DNA of 38,191 bases from Methylobacterium sp. GTDB lineage: Bacteria > Pseudomonadota > Alphaproteobacteria > Rhizobiales > Beijerinckiaceae. Position 1 is the stretch's first letter; each line of letters opens with the position of its first letter. The notes beneath the pieces were generated by a model. The model saw nothing but the letters and a program-made list of their open reading frames with translations. It searched no databases and had not been told where the DNA came from. Positions 24,083 through 33,125 of this stretch are shown here, one piece after another. The DNA lies in contig PNLY01000054.1 in the NCBI GenBank assembly GCA_013823325.1, forward strand, positions 1 to 38,191, in the 5' to 3' direction. A program made the translations under genes and the position numbers.

Positions 24083-24817
24083 TTAGAATCCGTAGGGGCC
24101 ACCCAGGGAGCGCCCGCCATCGACCAGAAGCATCTGGCCGGTGACGAACGAGGCTTGAGGCGAAGCGAGAAATGCGATGGCGGCAGCGATGTCCTCGGGC
24201 ATACCGAGACGCCCGAGCGGCTGATGCCGGAGAAAAGCGCTCTCGTCCGTGTCGGTGCGAAGCGCGAGCATGGGGGTCTTGATCGCGCCGGGCGCGACCG
24301 CATTCACGCGGATGCCACGATCGGCGAACTCCAGGGCCATGGCGCGATTCAGCCCCGCCACGGCGGATTTCGCCGCGATGTAATGCGCATAGTTGACGGC
24401 GCCGAAGATCGCCCTGGACGAAAGGTTCACGATCGCGCCGCCGCGGGGCATGCGCGCCACGACACGTCGGGAAACCTCCGCTACCGCAATGACGTTGACC
24501 TCGAACATGCGCCGATAATCGTCCGGACGCAGGTCCTCGAATGGCTTTACGCTCAGGATGCCCGCGTTGTTGACGAGGACGTCGATCCGCGTCAGCCGCG
24601 AAATCGCCGTATCGAGCGCGGCGGCGTCCGTGACGTCGAGCACGGCCGTCTCCGCACTGCCGCCGGCGCTCTCGATCTCGCCGGCCACGCGCGAGGCGCT
24701 CTCCGGGTCGCGCTCCGCGACGATAACATGGTCGCCGTCCGAGGCCAGGCGAAGGGCCGTGGCCCTGCCGATTCCGGAGCCTGCGCCGGTCACGACCGCA
24801 ATGCGTTGGGGCGTCAT
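24083..24817 (-). CDS. Short-chain dehydrogenase/reductase (first of three)
   Basis: A 244-residue classical SDR: TGAGSGIG at the N-terminus binds the nucleotide, NNAG near 88, catalytic Ser followed by Tyr-x3-Lys in YIAAK. The Asp/Glu position after strand 2 (VIVAERD) suggests NAD(H). It would oxidise an alcohol or dihydrodiol, or reduce a ketone, of the pathway compound. It sits 3 bases downstream of the extradiol dioxygenase stop and 50 bases before the FAH-family gene. The C-terminal PYGF tail is unremarkable. Substrate unknown. Confidence 0.92.
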   Translation of the reverse strand: MTPQRIAVVTGAGSGIGRATALRLASDGDHVIVAERDPESASRVAGEIESAGGSAETAVLDVTDAAALDTAISRLTRIDVLVNNAGILSVKPFEDLRPDDYRRMFEVNVIAVAEVSRRVVARMPRGGAIVNLSSRAIFGAVNYAHYIAAKSAVAGLNRAMALEFADRGIRVNAVAPGAIKTPMLALRTDTDESAFLRHQPLGRLGMPEDIAAAIAFLASPQASFVTGQMLLVDGGRSLGGPYGF

Positions 24818-24820
24818 CTC

Positions 24821-25798
24821 TCAGGACCTCTTCGTTTCCAGGGCCTGCCACAGCCATGGGCAGTCCACGACGGGCGGGGCCTGCACGCCCCGCCGGGCCG
24901 CGTCGAGGCGCATGTCGCGCAGCCGCGCGCGCGGCTCCGGTTCCATGTAGAGCCGCTCATGCCCCCAGAAGCTCGGGCCGTCGAAGGTCTCGTGCGGTTC
25001 CCAGGTCTCGGGGTTGATCTGGCGCCCGCCCCAGCCGTTCTCGACGAAGAAGCCGGACGGCGTATGAACGTAGAACGACGTCATGAAATCGTTCGTGTGC
25101 CGACCGAGCGTGTAGGCGATCCGGTCCGGGTCTAGGCCGGCGAGATCGTAGCCCTGGCCGACATCATCGAGCGACCCGAACTCCACCATGAAGTGATGGA
25201 AGCCCGTCCGGCCGGTGCCGATCATTGCGAAGCTGTGATGTCGTTCGTTCAGATGGAAAAAATAAAGCGGATAGGGCGTCAGCCCATAGTCGGAGACGCT
25301 GAAGCCAAGCACATCCCGATAGAACGGCAGGAGCCGCTCTACCGAGGGCACCTGAAGGACGGCATGTCCCATGCCCAGCGCGCCCGTCTTGAAGCCCGAG
25401 ATCGGCCGCCCGGGCGTGAAGGGCGTATCCGCGACATGCGCGCCGTGGAATAGCTCAACGCGGTTTCCCGCCGGGTCGTGCACGACGATCAGATCGTTGA
25501 CGAAGCGCCTGTCGGCCAGGTTCCGGCTGCCGCGGTCGACGGCGAAGCCGGCAGCCTCGAGCCGCCCGGCCAGGTCGTCGAGGTCGCTCGCCGACGACAC
25601 CTCGAAGCCCAGGAACGCGAGCGTTTCTCCCGGCTCGTCGGACACCAGGAGCCGTTGCTTTCGGTCGTCCATGCGGAAAGAGCGTTGCTTGCCGCCACGG
25701 TCGACGAGCTGCATGCCCAGGAGCCCGGATGCAAAGCCGCCCCAGTCAGCGAGCTTGTCGGAACGTACACCGAGATAGCCAAGTGAGATCACAGGCAT
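24821..25798 (-). CDS. Extradiol ring-cleavage dioxygenase (type I, VOC fold)
   Basis: The 325-residue protein has two VOC domain pairs, as in BphC. The C-terminal half holds the Fe(II) ligands: H145 in GMGHAVL, H202 in HHFMVEF and E253 in FFVENGWG. The second-shell residues of BphC are also present (His near 188, H234, Tyr243). It therefore should cleave a catechol next to one OH with O2, giving a yellow meta-cleavage product. It is a little longer than BphC (about 300) because of a C-terminal extension of around 50 residues. The operon order NIPSNAP, dioxygenase, SDR, FAH-family hydrolase supports a meta-cleavage route. Confidence 0.93.
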   Translation of the reverse strand: MPVISLGYLGVRSDKLADWGGFASGLLGMQLVDRGGKQRSFRMDDRKQRLLVSDEPGETLAFLGFEVSSASDLDDLAGRLEAAGFAVDRGSRNLADRRFVNDLIVVHDPAGNRVELFHGAHVADTPFTPGRPISGFKTGALGMGHAVLQVPSVERLLPFYRDVLGFSVSDYGLTPYPLYFFHLNERHHSFAMIGTGRTGFHHFMVEFGSLDDVGQGYDLAGLDPDRIAYTLGRHTNDFMTSFYVHTPSGFFVENGWGGRQINPETWEPHETFDGPSFWGHERLYMEPEPRARLRDMRLDAARRGVQAPPVVDCPWLWQALETKRS

Positions 25799-25807
25799 GT
25801 TCAGTCC

Positions 25808-26500
25808 TCAGGAGTGCCAGTTCACGTCGACGGGCCGAAGCAGGAAACGGTCGGCGTGGCCGAGCACGTAGCGTCCCTTCCTGCCGAGATCGGCCTCGAC
25901 CCGCTCCGCGAGCGCAGCGTCGATCCCGCTCTGGGAGCGTTGCCACGTTGCTGCATCGGGCCAGCTCACGAGACTGAGGAGGCCCGGGAGGCGCGGGCCG
26001 GTCACCGCCTCGAAAGCCGCCACGAGACTGGCGCCGGCCTTCGTCCGGGCCGGCATTTCGTTATGGAGAAGCGCCTCTCGCATCGCCGCGGCCTGGCCAT
26101 TGGCGGCCGCCCAGAGCGAGAGCTCGAACAACCCGTCCTGCTTGAAGGCCATCGGCTCGCAGATGCCCGGACTTTCGAGCGCGCGCAGGAACTGGATCTC
26201 GTAGCTCTCCACCAGTTCGGAGGGACCGTTCGTCCTCGCTCGCGCCTCGAGCCAGTCCGGGTCGCCGCCAAAGCGCGCGAAAGCCGCGCTGCGTTCGGCC
26301 AGATCCGACCAGCGCATCAGGTAGACGAACGCCGGGATTGCAGGGCCTGCCAGTGCAGCCCAGCTGCCGACGATCCGGATGCTATGACGGGGGAAAAGAG
26401 CGCTGATATCCTCGCGGAAACGCCTTTCCATATCAGGCAACCTTCCGGGCGCGATCTTGTAGATGCGCAGTTCGTAAAGATGTCCGTCGGCTTCGGTCAT
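25808..26500 (-). CDS. NIPSNAP-family protein
   Basis: I start it at ATG 26500, seven bases after AAGGAC, giving 230 residues. Two ferredoxin-like repeats are visible: one begins LYELRIYKIAPGRL (about 8-21) and the second FELSLWAAANGQAAA (about 124-138), each followed by a W-containing strand; this tandem dimeric alpha-beta-barrel layout is that of NIPSNAP proteins. Members in catabolic operons are usually unassigned; some are thought to bind or modify small hydrophobic substrates. It lies 9 bases from the dioxygenase gene, so it is co-transcribed and perhaps helps handle the same substrate. Confidence 0.82.
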   Translation of the reverse strand: MTEADGHLYELRIYKIAPGRLPDMERRFREDISALFPRHSIRIVGSWAALAGPAIPAFVYLMRWSDLAERSAAFARFGGDPDWLEARARTNGPSELVESYEIQFLRALESPGICEPMAFKQDGLFELSLWAAANGQAAAMREALLHNEMPARTKAGASLVAAFEAVTGPRLPGLLSLVSWPDAATWQRSQSGIDAALAERVEADLGRKGRYVLGHADRFLLRPVDVNWHS

Positions 26501-26569
26501 GTTCGATGTCCTTGATGACGGCGCACCCAGCCGTTGCGACGAGCCCGGATGCGCCATTCGTGTCGGCGG

Positions 26570-27721
26570 CTATTTGGCGAGGACCCACTTGCCCTTCTCC
26601 ACCTTCACCAGGAAGGTTGCGTCGTCGCCGACGCCCCACGGCCAGGTCGGGTCGGAATAGTTGTAGATGCTGTGGGTGCCGGGAAGGCGCTGCAGTTTGC
26701 GGATTTCTGCAGCGATCGCGGCCCGGAACTCGGGCGTGCCAGGTGTGGCGTAGGCGAGTGCCTTCGCCATCGCGGCCGACACGATCAGACCGGTATCGTA
26801 GCCGAAGCCGGAAATGGCATCCGCCTTCCCCTTACCGTACCTCTCGTCGTATTTTCGCAGGAAATCGACGACCACCGCCTTGCGCGGCTCGCTCTCTGCA
26901 AGGCTGTCGGGGATCGCGATTGCACCGATCGTTCCGAAGATGCCCTCCAGCGGCTTTCCGCCCAACGTCAGGAAGTCGCCGTTGAAGATACCGTTGCTGT
27001 TGTAGATGGGCCCGGTATAGCCACGTTCCACGACCGAGATGTTCCCAAGGACGCCTGCGGTTCCCGACACGCCCAGGAAGATCGCATCCGGCTTGGCGGC
27101 GAGCAGCTTCAGGACCTGACCCGTCACGGACGTATCCGCTCGTGCGTAACGTTCCTCAGCGGTAATCCTGATGCCGAGTTTCTCGGCCTGCTCCTTCAGA
27201 GCGGCCAGGCAGATGTCGCCCCAGGCATCGGAGAATCCGAGAAAGCCCACCGTCTTGATTCCGCGCCGCTTCATGTCTGCCGCGACGGGAATGATCCACT
27301 TCGAAGGCGGCGGCGGGACGTTGAAGAGCCAAGCGTCACGGGCATCACGGAGACTGACCGGGGCTCCTGGCATGATCGGAACCCCGGCGGCAGCGGCGAT
27401 CTGAGCCATGGCGATGGCGCTAGGGGTCGCCGTCGGGCCGAGGATGACATCGACTTTTTCTTCGTCGATCAGCTTTTTCGCGTTGCGCGCGGCTACTGAC
27501 GGGTCGGTGGCGTCGTCCAGCACCACAATCCGGACCTTTTCCCCGCCGATCTCGGCTGGAAGCGCGAGTTCGATCGCCTGCTTCTGTGGTAGCCCCTGCG
27601 ACGCTGCGGGCCCGGACAGCGAATGGGCGATGCCAATCTTGATCTCGGCATGCGCGTGGCCGGTGAACATGGCCAGTCCCAGCGCCGCCGACGAAACGAA
27701 ACCGAATAGCTTTCTGGTCAT
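26570..27721 (-). CDS. Branched-chain-amino-acid-type ABC transporter substrate-binding protein
   Basis: The 383-residue protein starts at ATG 27721, six bases after GGAGG. Its first 26 residues are a Sec signal peptide (basic start, hydrophobic core, AHA cleavage site). The mature part is a periplasmic binding protein of the LIV/ANF-receptor type: EIKIGIAHSLSGPAA at the start, IGPTATPSA-like loop and DAWLFN strand. In catabolic islands such proteins often bind aromatic acids rather than amino acids. The gene is 95 bases downstream of the LivF-type ATPase gene; that gap holds an AAAAACTTGATTTTT palindrome that could act as a partial terminator or RNA processing site. Confidence 0.92.
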   Translation of the reverse strand: MTRKLFGFVSSAALGLAMFTGHAHAEIKIGIAHSLSGPAASQGLPQKQAIELALPAEIGGEKVRIVVLDDATDPSVAARNAKKLIDEEKVDVILGPTATPSAIAMAQIAAAAGVPIMPGAPVSLRDARDAWLFNVPPPPSKWIIPVAADMKRRGIKTVGFLGFSDAWGDICLAALKEQAEKLGIRITAEERYARADTSVTGQVLKLLAAKPDAIFLGVSGTAGVLGNISVVERGYTGPIYNSNGIFNGDFLTLGGKPLEGIFGTIGAIAIPDSLAESEPRKAVVVDFLRKYDERYGKGKADAISGFGYDTGLIVSAAMAKALAYATPGTPEFRAAIAAEIRKLQRLPGTHSIYNYSDPTWPWGVGDDATFLVKVEKGKWVLAK

Positions 27722-27816
27722 TTTATGTTCCTCCCCTGAAGCCGTGTTTCCGGCCATGTGAGCGTTGTCGATACGCACAATTCAGTAAAAACTTGATTTT
27801 TCAGCGTTATCATTGT

Positions 27817-28542
27817 TTAATCTGCCGATCCGCCAAGATATGTCTTCAGAACGCGAGGGTCGCTCTGCAGATCAGTCGCAGGGCCAGACAGCACGATGTC
27901 GCCCGTTTCGAGAACATAACCGTAATCGGCGATGCGAAGTGCGGCGCGAGCGTTCTGCTCGACGAGAAGAATGCCGACGTTCAGCTCCCTCAGACTCGCC
28001 AGAATCCGAAAGATCTCGCGCACCACGATCGGCGCAAGCCCGAGACTGGGCTCGTCGAGCATTAGAAGCTTGGGGCGCGCCATCAGAGCCCGACCGAGCG
28101 CGAGCATCTGCCGCTCTCCGCCCGATAACGTTCCCGCAGCCTGGAAGCGGCGCTCCGCAAGCCGAGGAAAGAGGTCGGCGACCATGGCGAGGTCGTCCCG
28201 TATCGCCTTGGCCTCGCTGCGTTTCCGGCTGAATGCGCCGAGGCGGAGATTGTCCCAGACGGACATCTGCGCGAACAGCTCGCGAGTCTCGGGAACGAGC
28301 GCCATTCCGCTGCGGACCCGGTCCTGGACGCTCTGGCGTTCCAGAGGGCGATCCAGGAATTCCGCTTTGCCGCTATAGGGCAGCAGTCCCATCAAGGCTT
28401 TGAGGAAGGTGCTCTTCCCCGCGCCGTTGGGGCCGATGATGGTAACGATGCGGCCCGGCTTAATATCGACCGACAGATCTCTGACCGCGGAAATTCTGCC
28501 ATAGTCGACACTGACGGCGGCGGTTCGCAGGAGGGTCATCAC
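27817..28542 (-). CDS. livF: ABC transporter ATPase, LivF type
   Basis: A 241-residue ATPase with Walker A GPNGAGKS (37-44), signature LSGGERQ near 137 and Walker B LLMLDEPS. It ends in the short form typical of LivF, which energises uptake together with LivG. ATG 28542 overlaps the stop of the permease/ATPase fusion gene by 4 bases (ATGA). All parts of a LIV-type importer are present in this operon. Confidence 0.94.
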   Translation of the reverse strand: MMTLLRTAAVSVDYGRISAVRDLSVDIKPGRIVTIIGPNGAGKSTFLKALMGLLPYSGKAEFLDRPLERQSVQDRVRSGMALVPETRELFAQMSVWDNLRLGAFSRKRSEAKAIRDDLAMVADLFPRLAERRFQAAGTLSGGERQMLALGRALMARPKLLMLDEPSLGLAPIVVREIFRILASLRELNVGILLVEQNARAALRIADYGYVLETGDIVLSGPATDLQSDPRVLKTYLGGSAD

Positions 28543-30362
28543 TCGGCTCCTCCAAGATAGGCTTCCTGGACCCGCGGATCATTTCTGATCTCGGTCGGAT
28601 TGCCCGCGGCGAGGCGGCGACCGAAGTCGAGCACCACGATGTCGTCGGCGAGCCCCATCACAAATTCCATGTCGTGCTCGACCATCAGGATGGACAGCCC
28701 CTGGGACCGGAGATGCCGGAGCAGTTTCGCCAGCGCCTGCTTCTCCTGGGAGCGCAGGCCCGCGGCCGGCTCGTCGAGCACGATCAGGACGGGGTCCGAC
28801 GCGAGAGCTCTCGCAATCTCGAGCAACCTCTGGGGGCCGAGCGCGAGATTCCCTGCCAAGGCCAACGGATTCTCGTCCATGCCGATTTCTTTGAGCGCCA
28901 GCATCGCGACCCGCCGGTACTCATGCTCCTCGGCACGATCGAGGCGGAGCAGGCCGGCGACGAACCCTGCTCTCATGCGCCAGTGGGCGCCCATCATGAC
29001 GTTGTCGATCAGGCTCGCCTTCGGGCGGAGCTTCACGTGCTGGAACGTCCGCGAAAGACCTCTTCGGATCAGCGTGTAGGCCGGCTTGCCGGTGGTGGTC
29101 TGACCAAGGAACGTGACGCTTCCGGAACTGGGGATCTTGAGCCCGCTGATGAGGTCGAATGTCGTGCTCTTGCCGGCGCCGTTAGGGCCGATAAGCGCCA
29201 TGATCGACCGCGGGCGCATCTCGAAGCTCAGATCGTCGACCGCCGCCAGTCCGCCGAAGTGCTTTCCGATGCCGCGCAGGGACAGCACCGAGATCCTCTC
29301 ATCTTCGAGCCGCGTTGCGCGGGAAAAGGCAAGCCTCTCGTCCTTGTCGATGATCCGCAGATCGTCCCCGGACGGTGCCGGCAACAGTTTCTCGATGATC
29401 GGCGAGAGCCCGCGGGGGAAGTAGTGAACCAGCAGGATGAAGACGACACCGAAGACGATGATCTCGAGCGTGCCGGCATTTAGCCCGAGACCGGGCAAGA
29501 GATCCTGGATGGCATTGCGGCCGAGTGTGACCGCTGCACTGCCGATCACTGCGCCAAGGACATTGCCGATCCCGCCCAGGACGGACATCAAGAGGATCTG
29601 GAGACCTGTGTTCAAGTCGAAGGAGGACGGCGATACGAAGCTCTGCGTGTGCGCGAAGAGCCAGCCGGCGAAGGCGGCCAGCTCAGCCGCGAGAACAAAG
29701 AGCAGGAGGCGGACGCGGAAAGGATTGACGCCCAGGCTTTCAGCCAGGAGGGCGCCGCCCCTCAGGGCGCTGATCGCCCGTCCCTGCCGGGACGACAGCA
29801 GGTTGGAGGCGCCGATCAGGGCGAGCACGAGCACGCCCCAGACGAGATAAAAGGCGCGCTCCGGCCGGTCGAGCAGGATCCCGAAGAACGAAACCGGCGC
29901 GATATCGCCGATTCCGCTATGGGCGCCGAGATCGGTCAGGTTTCCAAACAGCATGTAGGCTGCAACGGCCCATGCCAGCGTCGTGATCGGCAGGTAGTGC
30001 CCACCCAGGTGAAGCGTTACGGCCCCCATCAGGGCAGCACATAGGCCGACGAGAAGGAGTGCCGCGCACAGACCTATCCAGACGCTCAGTCCCAGCCGCA
30101 GCGTCATGTAGGCGGACGTGTAGGCGCCAATCCCCATGAACGCAGCCTGCGCGAAGGAGGTCACGCCGCCCGATCCCGTGATCAGGGTGAGCCCCAGCGC
30201 GGCGAGCGCGTAAATGCCCACGAGATTGAGCAGCGAGATGCTGAAGGAAGAAAGGGCGAAGGGCAGCGCCGCCAAGGCCATGGCGCCCGTTACAATTAGG
30301 GTGGCGCGCAAGAGCTGCGGGTGCGGCGTGGTCGAAGGAACCATGGCGAACATCGTCATCAC
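28539..30362 (-). CDS. Fused LivM-type permease and LivG-type ATPase
   Basis: The 607-residue protein joins two usual LIV subunits. Residues 1-325 are a LivM-type permease with about nine hydrophobic helices and the conserved GSGGVTSFAQAAFMGIGAY segment around 63-81. A 30-residue linker follows. Residues about 358-607 are a LivG-type ATPase with Walker A GPNGAGKST (392-400), a degenerate signature (LALGPQRLLEIARAL) as is normal for LivG, and Walker B LIVLDEPAAGL. The start overlaps the LivH stop (ATGA). Fusions of these two subunits are known in some alpha- and betaproteobacteria. Likely substrate: the compound degraded by the island. Confidence 0.93.
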   Translation of the reverse strand: MMTMFAMVPSTTPHPQLLRATLIVTGAMALAALPFALSSFSISLLNLVGIYALAALGLTLITGSGGVTSFAQAAFMGIGAYTSAYMTLRLGLSVWIGLCAALLLVGLCAALMGAVTLHLGGHYLPITTLAWAVAAYMLFGNLTDLGAHSGIGDIAPVSFFGILLDRPERAFYLVWGVLVLALIGASNLLSSRQGRAISALRGGALLAESLGVNPFRVRLLLFVLAAELAAFAGWLFAHTQSFVSPSSFDLNTGLQILLMSVLGGIGNVLGAVIGSAAVTLGRNAIQDLLPGLGLNAGTLEIIVFGVVFILLVHYFPRGLSPIIEKLLPAPSGDDLRIIDKDERLAFSRATRLEDERISVLSLRGIGKHFGGLAAVDDLSFEMRPRSIMALIGPNGAGKSTTFDLISGLKIPSSGSVTFLGQTTTGKPAYTLIRRGLSRTFQHVKLRPKASLIDNVMMGAHWRMRAGFVAGLLRLDRAEEHEYRRVAMLALKEIGMDENPLALAGNLALGPQRLLEIARALASDPVLIVLDEPAAGLRSQEKQALAKLLRHLRSQGLSILMVEHDMEFVMGLADDIVVLDFGRRLAAGNPTEIRNDPRVQEAYLGGAE

Positions 30363-31405
30363 GCGGGCTCCTCTTCGTCCTCGACGTCATGTCGGGCGCC
30401 GATCCAGCGAAGGAGCACGATCGGGATGATACTGAGAAAAACGATGATTTCCTTGTAGGAGCTCGCAGAGAAGGACGCGTAAGCTTCGACAAGTCCGACG
30501 AGGACGGAGCCCAGCGCCGCGAGCGGATAGCTGACGAAGCCGCCCAGCACCGCGCCGACGAAGCCCTTAAGCCCGATCATCAATCCGGAATCGTAGTAGA
30601 TGGTGATCGTCGGGCCGATCAGAATTCCAATGATCGCAGCGATCGCTCCGGCGAGGAGGAAGGCGAAGACGGCCGAGCCTCGTGTCGAGATCCCGACAAG
30701 ACGCGCTCCCTCGCTGTTGTAGGCTGTGGCGCGCAGGGCCTTGCCCGAAACCGTAAAGCTGAAGAACAACGCAAGCCCCGTGGCGAGAGATGTCGCAACC
30801 AGAACGAAGACGATGACTTGAATGCCGATGGAGATGCTCGAGATATCGACCTGGCCGGTGACCGAGCCTGCCGTCCTCACGCCCTCAGCCCCGAAAGTCA
30901 GTAGAGTGAAGCCCGCGATGACGTAGTGGAGCACCAGTGCAACGATCAGTAGCGTCAGCGTCGAAGCCCGCTCTATCGGTTGGAAGACGAGCCGGTAGAG
31001 AAGAGGAGCGATGGGCATAACCAATGCGACGGTCAGCGCGATCTGACCGGCATAGGGCAGCTCGTGCCTCAGGAAAAAGCATGCTGCGACTGGCAGCAGC
31101 GGCAAGATCAGCCAAGTCGAGACCGCCCTTGGCAGCTTCCGGAATTCGCCGAGGCGCACCAGCGACCAGGCCTCTGCCGCCGTGACGAGAATTGCCAGCA
31201 TGACGACGAGGACGGCGGTTCCTGGGAGACGCCCGCTCTGTAATGCGTGCAGGGTGAGAACCGACAGCGCAATCAGATCGCCATAAGAAGCGAAGATGAT
31301 TCTCGTCGTCGTGAAGATCAGCACGAACCCGAGGGCGAGCATCGTGTAGATAGCGCCGTTGGCTATCCCGTCCTGGAACAGGATTGCCGCAATCTGCAAA
31401 TCCAT
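30359..31405 (-). CDS. livH: ABC transporter permease, LivH type
   Basis: I start this 348-residue membrane protein at ATG 31405, preceded by AAGGGAG at good spacing; a GTG or upstream codon 24 bases earlier lacks a ribosome site. It starts with the usual IxxGLxxGAxYxLxALGFxLIF-like segment (quoted in part: GAIYTMLALGFVLIF) and has eight to ten hydrophobic helices. The C-terminus is acidic. It heads the operon livH, livMG fusion, livF, binding protein, NIPSNAP, extradiol dioxygenase, SDR, FAH-family hydrolase, GntR. Site B lies 115 bases upstream. Confidence 0.93.
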   Translation of the reverse strand: MDLQIAAILFQDGIANGAIYTMLALGFVLIFTTTRIIFASYGDLIALSVLTLHALQSGRLPGTAVLVVMLAILVTAAEAWSLVRLGEFRKLPRAVSTWLILPLLPVAACFFLRHELPYAGQIALTVALVMPIAPLLYRLVFQPIERASTLTLLIVALVLHYVIAGFTLLTFGAEGVRTAGSVTGQVDISSISIGIQVIVFVLVATSLATGLALFFSFTVSGKALRATAYNSEGARLVGISTRGSAVFAFLLAGAIAAIIGILIGPTITIYYDSGLMIGLKGFVGAVLGGFVSYPLAALGSVLVGLVEAYASFSASSYKEIIVFLSIIPIVLLRWIGARHDVEDEEEPA

Positions 31406-31519
31406 CCGTAACTCCCTTGGCGCGCGCACCGGTCTAACGACCGGAACGCCTCTCCCGCTTGCTTTTTTTGGCCGAGCGCCGCGAAGCGACCACGCCTGTT
31501 TTGTTAATCGACGATAGAA

Positions 31520-31540
31520 CTAAAATTCTAGAATGTAAAC
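31520..31540 (-). promoter_or_regulatory. Putative GntR operator, site B
   Basis: The sequence CTAAAATTCTAGAATGTAAAC contains the perfect palindrome ATTCTAGAAT (31525-31534) in the same flanking context (TAAA- before, -TGTAA after) as site A. It lies 115 bases before the livH start, in the 181-base gap after the SDR gene, where the operon promoter should be. Confidence 0.6.
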
Positions 31541-31586
31541 TCGTCGGTGAGCAGCGCGCGATATCTCGACACGGCCACCGTCGCGG

Positions 31587-32360
31587 TCAATGAAACGTAC
31601 GCCCGCCATCGACCGCGAGCGCGGTTCCAGTGATGAACGACGACTCGGAACTAGTCAGGAAGAGGATGGCCGCCGCAATCTCGTCCGCATCCGCCGCCCG
31701 GCGAAGTGCGTAGTTTCCGATGATCGCCCGCTTGGTCTTGCCCGACGGGTCGCGCAGCACCGTCTTCGTCATCGGCGTATCGACCATCCCGGGGCAGACG
31801 CAGTTCACGCGGACACCGGGAGCGGCCTCTGCGGCCAGGGAACGCGACAGCGCGATGACGCCGCCTTTCGACGCCGCATAGGCGGCCGAGCCCGGCCCGG
31901 TCGGAAGCAGGCCAGTCGCCGAACCGAGCGTCACGATCGTGGCACCACCAGCCCTGCGCAATGCCGGCAGAGCGTGGCGGCAGAGCAGATAGGTTCCGGT
32001 CAGATTGACCGCCATCATCCGCGCCCATAACGCGAGATCGGTATCCGCCACGGTGGCCGGATCGAACACCCCGGCCGTGTTGACGAGCCCGTCGATCCCC
32101 CCGAGCACGTCCTCGGCCGTCGCGAAGGCGTCGGCTACGGCCTGCTCGTCTGTGATGTCGACCGCCAGCCCCTTGCCGCCGCACGACGCTGCGGCGGCCT
32201 GCGCCGCATGCGCGTCACGATCTAGGATCACCAAGCTGGCGCCCTCGCTCGCGAACAGGCCGGCCGTCGCGAGACCGATCCCGGAGCCGCCCCCCGCAAT
32301 GACGACGCGACGCCCGACGAGCCTGCCCGCCTTGTTATGAATGGCCATGGCTCGACTCAC
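31587..32360 (-). CDS. Short-chain dehydrogenase/reductase (second)
   Basis: A classical SDR of 257 residues: GGGSGIG near 24 for nucleotide binding, NTAG near 92 (usually NNAG), and a Tyr-x3-Lys in YAASK. It has an Asp after strand 2 (VILDRD), favouring NAD. GTG 32360 overlaps the stop of the third SDR gene (GTGA), so the two are translationally coupled; a nearer ATG at 32348 is an alternative start. The pair forms a separate unit upstream of the transporter operon, with site C in front. A gap of 181 bases follows before livH. Substrate unknown. Confidence 0.92.
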   Translation of the reverse strand: MSRAMAIHNKAGRLVGRRVVIAGGGSGIGLATAGLFASEGASLVILDRDAHAAQAAAASCGGKGLAVDITDEQAVADAFATAEDVLGGIDGLVNTAGVFDPATVADTDLALWARMMAVNLTGTYLLCRHALPALRRAGGATIVTLGSATGLLPTGPGSAAYAASKGGVIALSRSLAAEAAPGVRVNCVCPGMVDTPMTKTVLRDPSGKTKRAIIGNYALRRAADADEIAAAILFLTSSESSFITGTALAVDGGRTFH

Positions 32361-33100
32361 GCTTTACGTTGGCCGTTGGCGACCAGCCAGCCGCCGTCGA
32401 CGACCAGCGTATGCCCGGCGATGAAGCCGGCATCCTCCGAAGCCAGGAAGTGCACCGCCGCTGCGATGTCGTCCGGCGTACCGACGCGGGGGAAAGGCGT
32501 CGTCTCGACCATCTGACGACGAAATGCGGGATCGTTGTCGATCCGGTCTGCGGTCAGCGGGGTCTTGATGAGGCCCGGCGCCACCGCGTTGACGCGAATT
32601 CCGGAAGGTCCGTAGTCCGCCGCCATCTGGCGCGTGAGCCCGATCATCGCGGCCTTGGAGACTGAATAGACGCCGGCGCCGGCGTTGCCGCGTAGCCCGA
32701 AGATCGACGCGATGTTAACGATCGCTGCACCCGATTTCATTACGCCCAGAGCTTCGCGGCAGAAGCGGATCTGAGCCCTGACGTTGATATCCAGGAAGCG
32801 ATCGATGCCGTCGTCATCCGTTTCGTGGATCGGGCGAGGTCTCCCGACGCCGGCATTGTTGACCAGAACGTCGAGCCGACCGAAACGAGCCACCGCGAGA
32901 TCGACCGCCTCCTTGGGAGCGGGATCTGCCGTGATGTCCTGCACCAGGACGACAATGCGCTCGGGTGCGAGCGACCGCAGATCGTCGAGCGCCTGTGCGG
33001 ATATATCGGTCGCCACGAGCGCATGGCCAGAGGCAATAAAACGTTCGGCGGTGGCGCGCCCGATGCCCTGCGCAGCGCCGGTGACAAGTACGGTCTTCAT
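32357..33100 (-). CDS. Short-chain dehydrogenase/reductase (third)
   Basis: A classical SDR of 247 residues: TGAAQGIG at 7-14, NNAG near 85, Tyr-x3-Lys in YSVSK. The Asp in ALVATDIS after strand 2 favours NAD. It opens the two-gene SDR unit; a ribosome site (AAGGAGG) stands just before ATG 33100, and the site C palindrome is 26-43 bases upstream. With the other two SDRs the island could oxidise more than one alcohol of a ring compound or a side chain. Confidence 0.92.
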   Translation of the reverse strand: MKTVLVTGAAQGIGRATAERFIASGHALVATDISAQALDDLRSLAPERIVVLVQDITADPAPKEAVDLAVARFGRLDVLVNNAGVGRPRPIHETDDDGIDRFLDINVRAQIRFCREALGVMKSGAAIVNIASIFGLRGNAGAGVYSVSKAAMIGLTRQMAADYGPSGIRVNAVAPGLIKTPLTADRIDNDPAFRRQMVETTPFPRVGTPDDIAAAVHFLASEDAGFIAGHTLVVDGGWLVANGQRKA

Positions 33101-33125
33101 GTTTCCTCCTTATCGTTGGGTGTTT

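Noticed and set aside
24033..24857. N-terminal extension of the FAH-family frame by 275 codons
   Set aside because: It overlaps the SDR gene on the same strand in a different frame; the SDR motifs are intact and the FAH protein has a good ribosome site at 24032.
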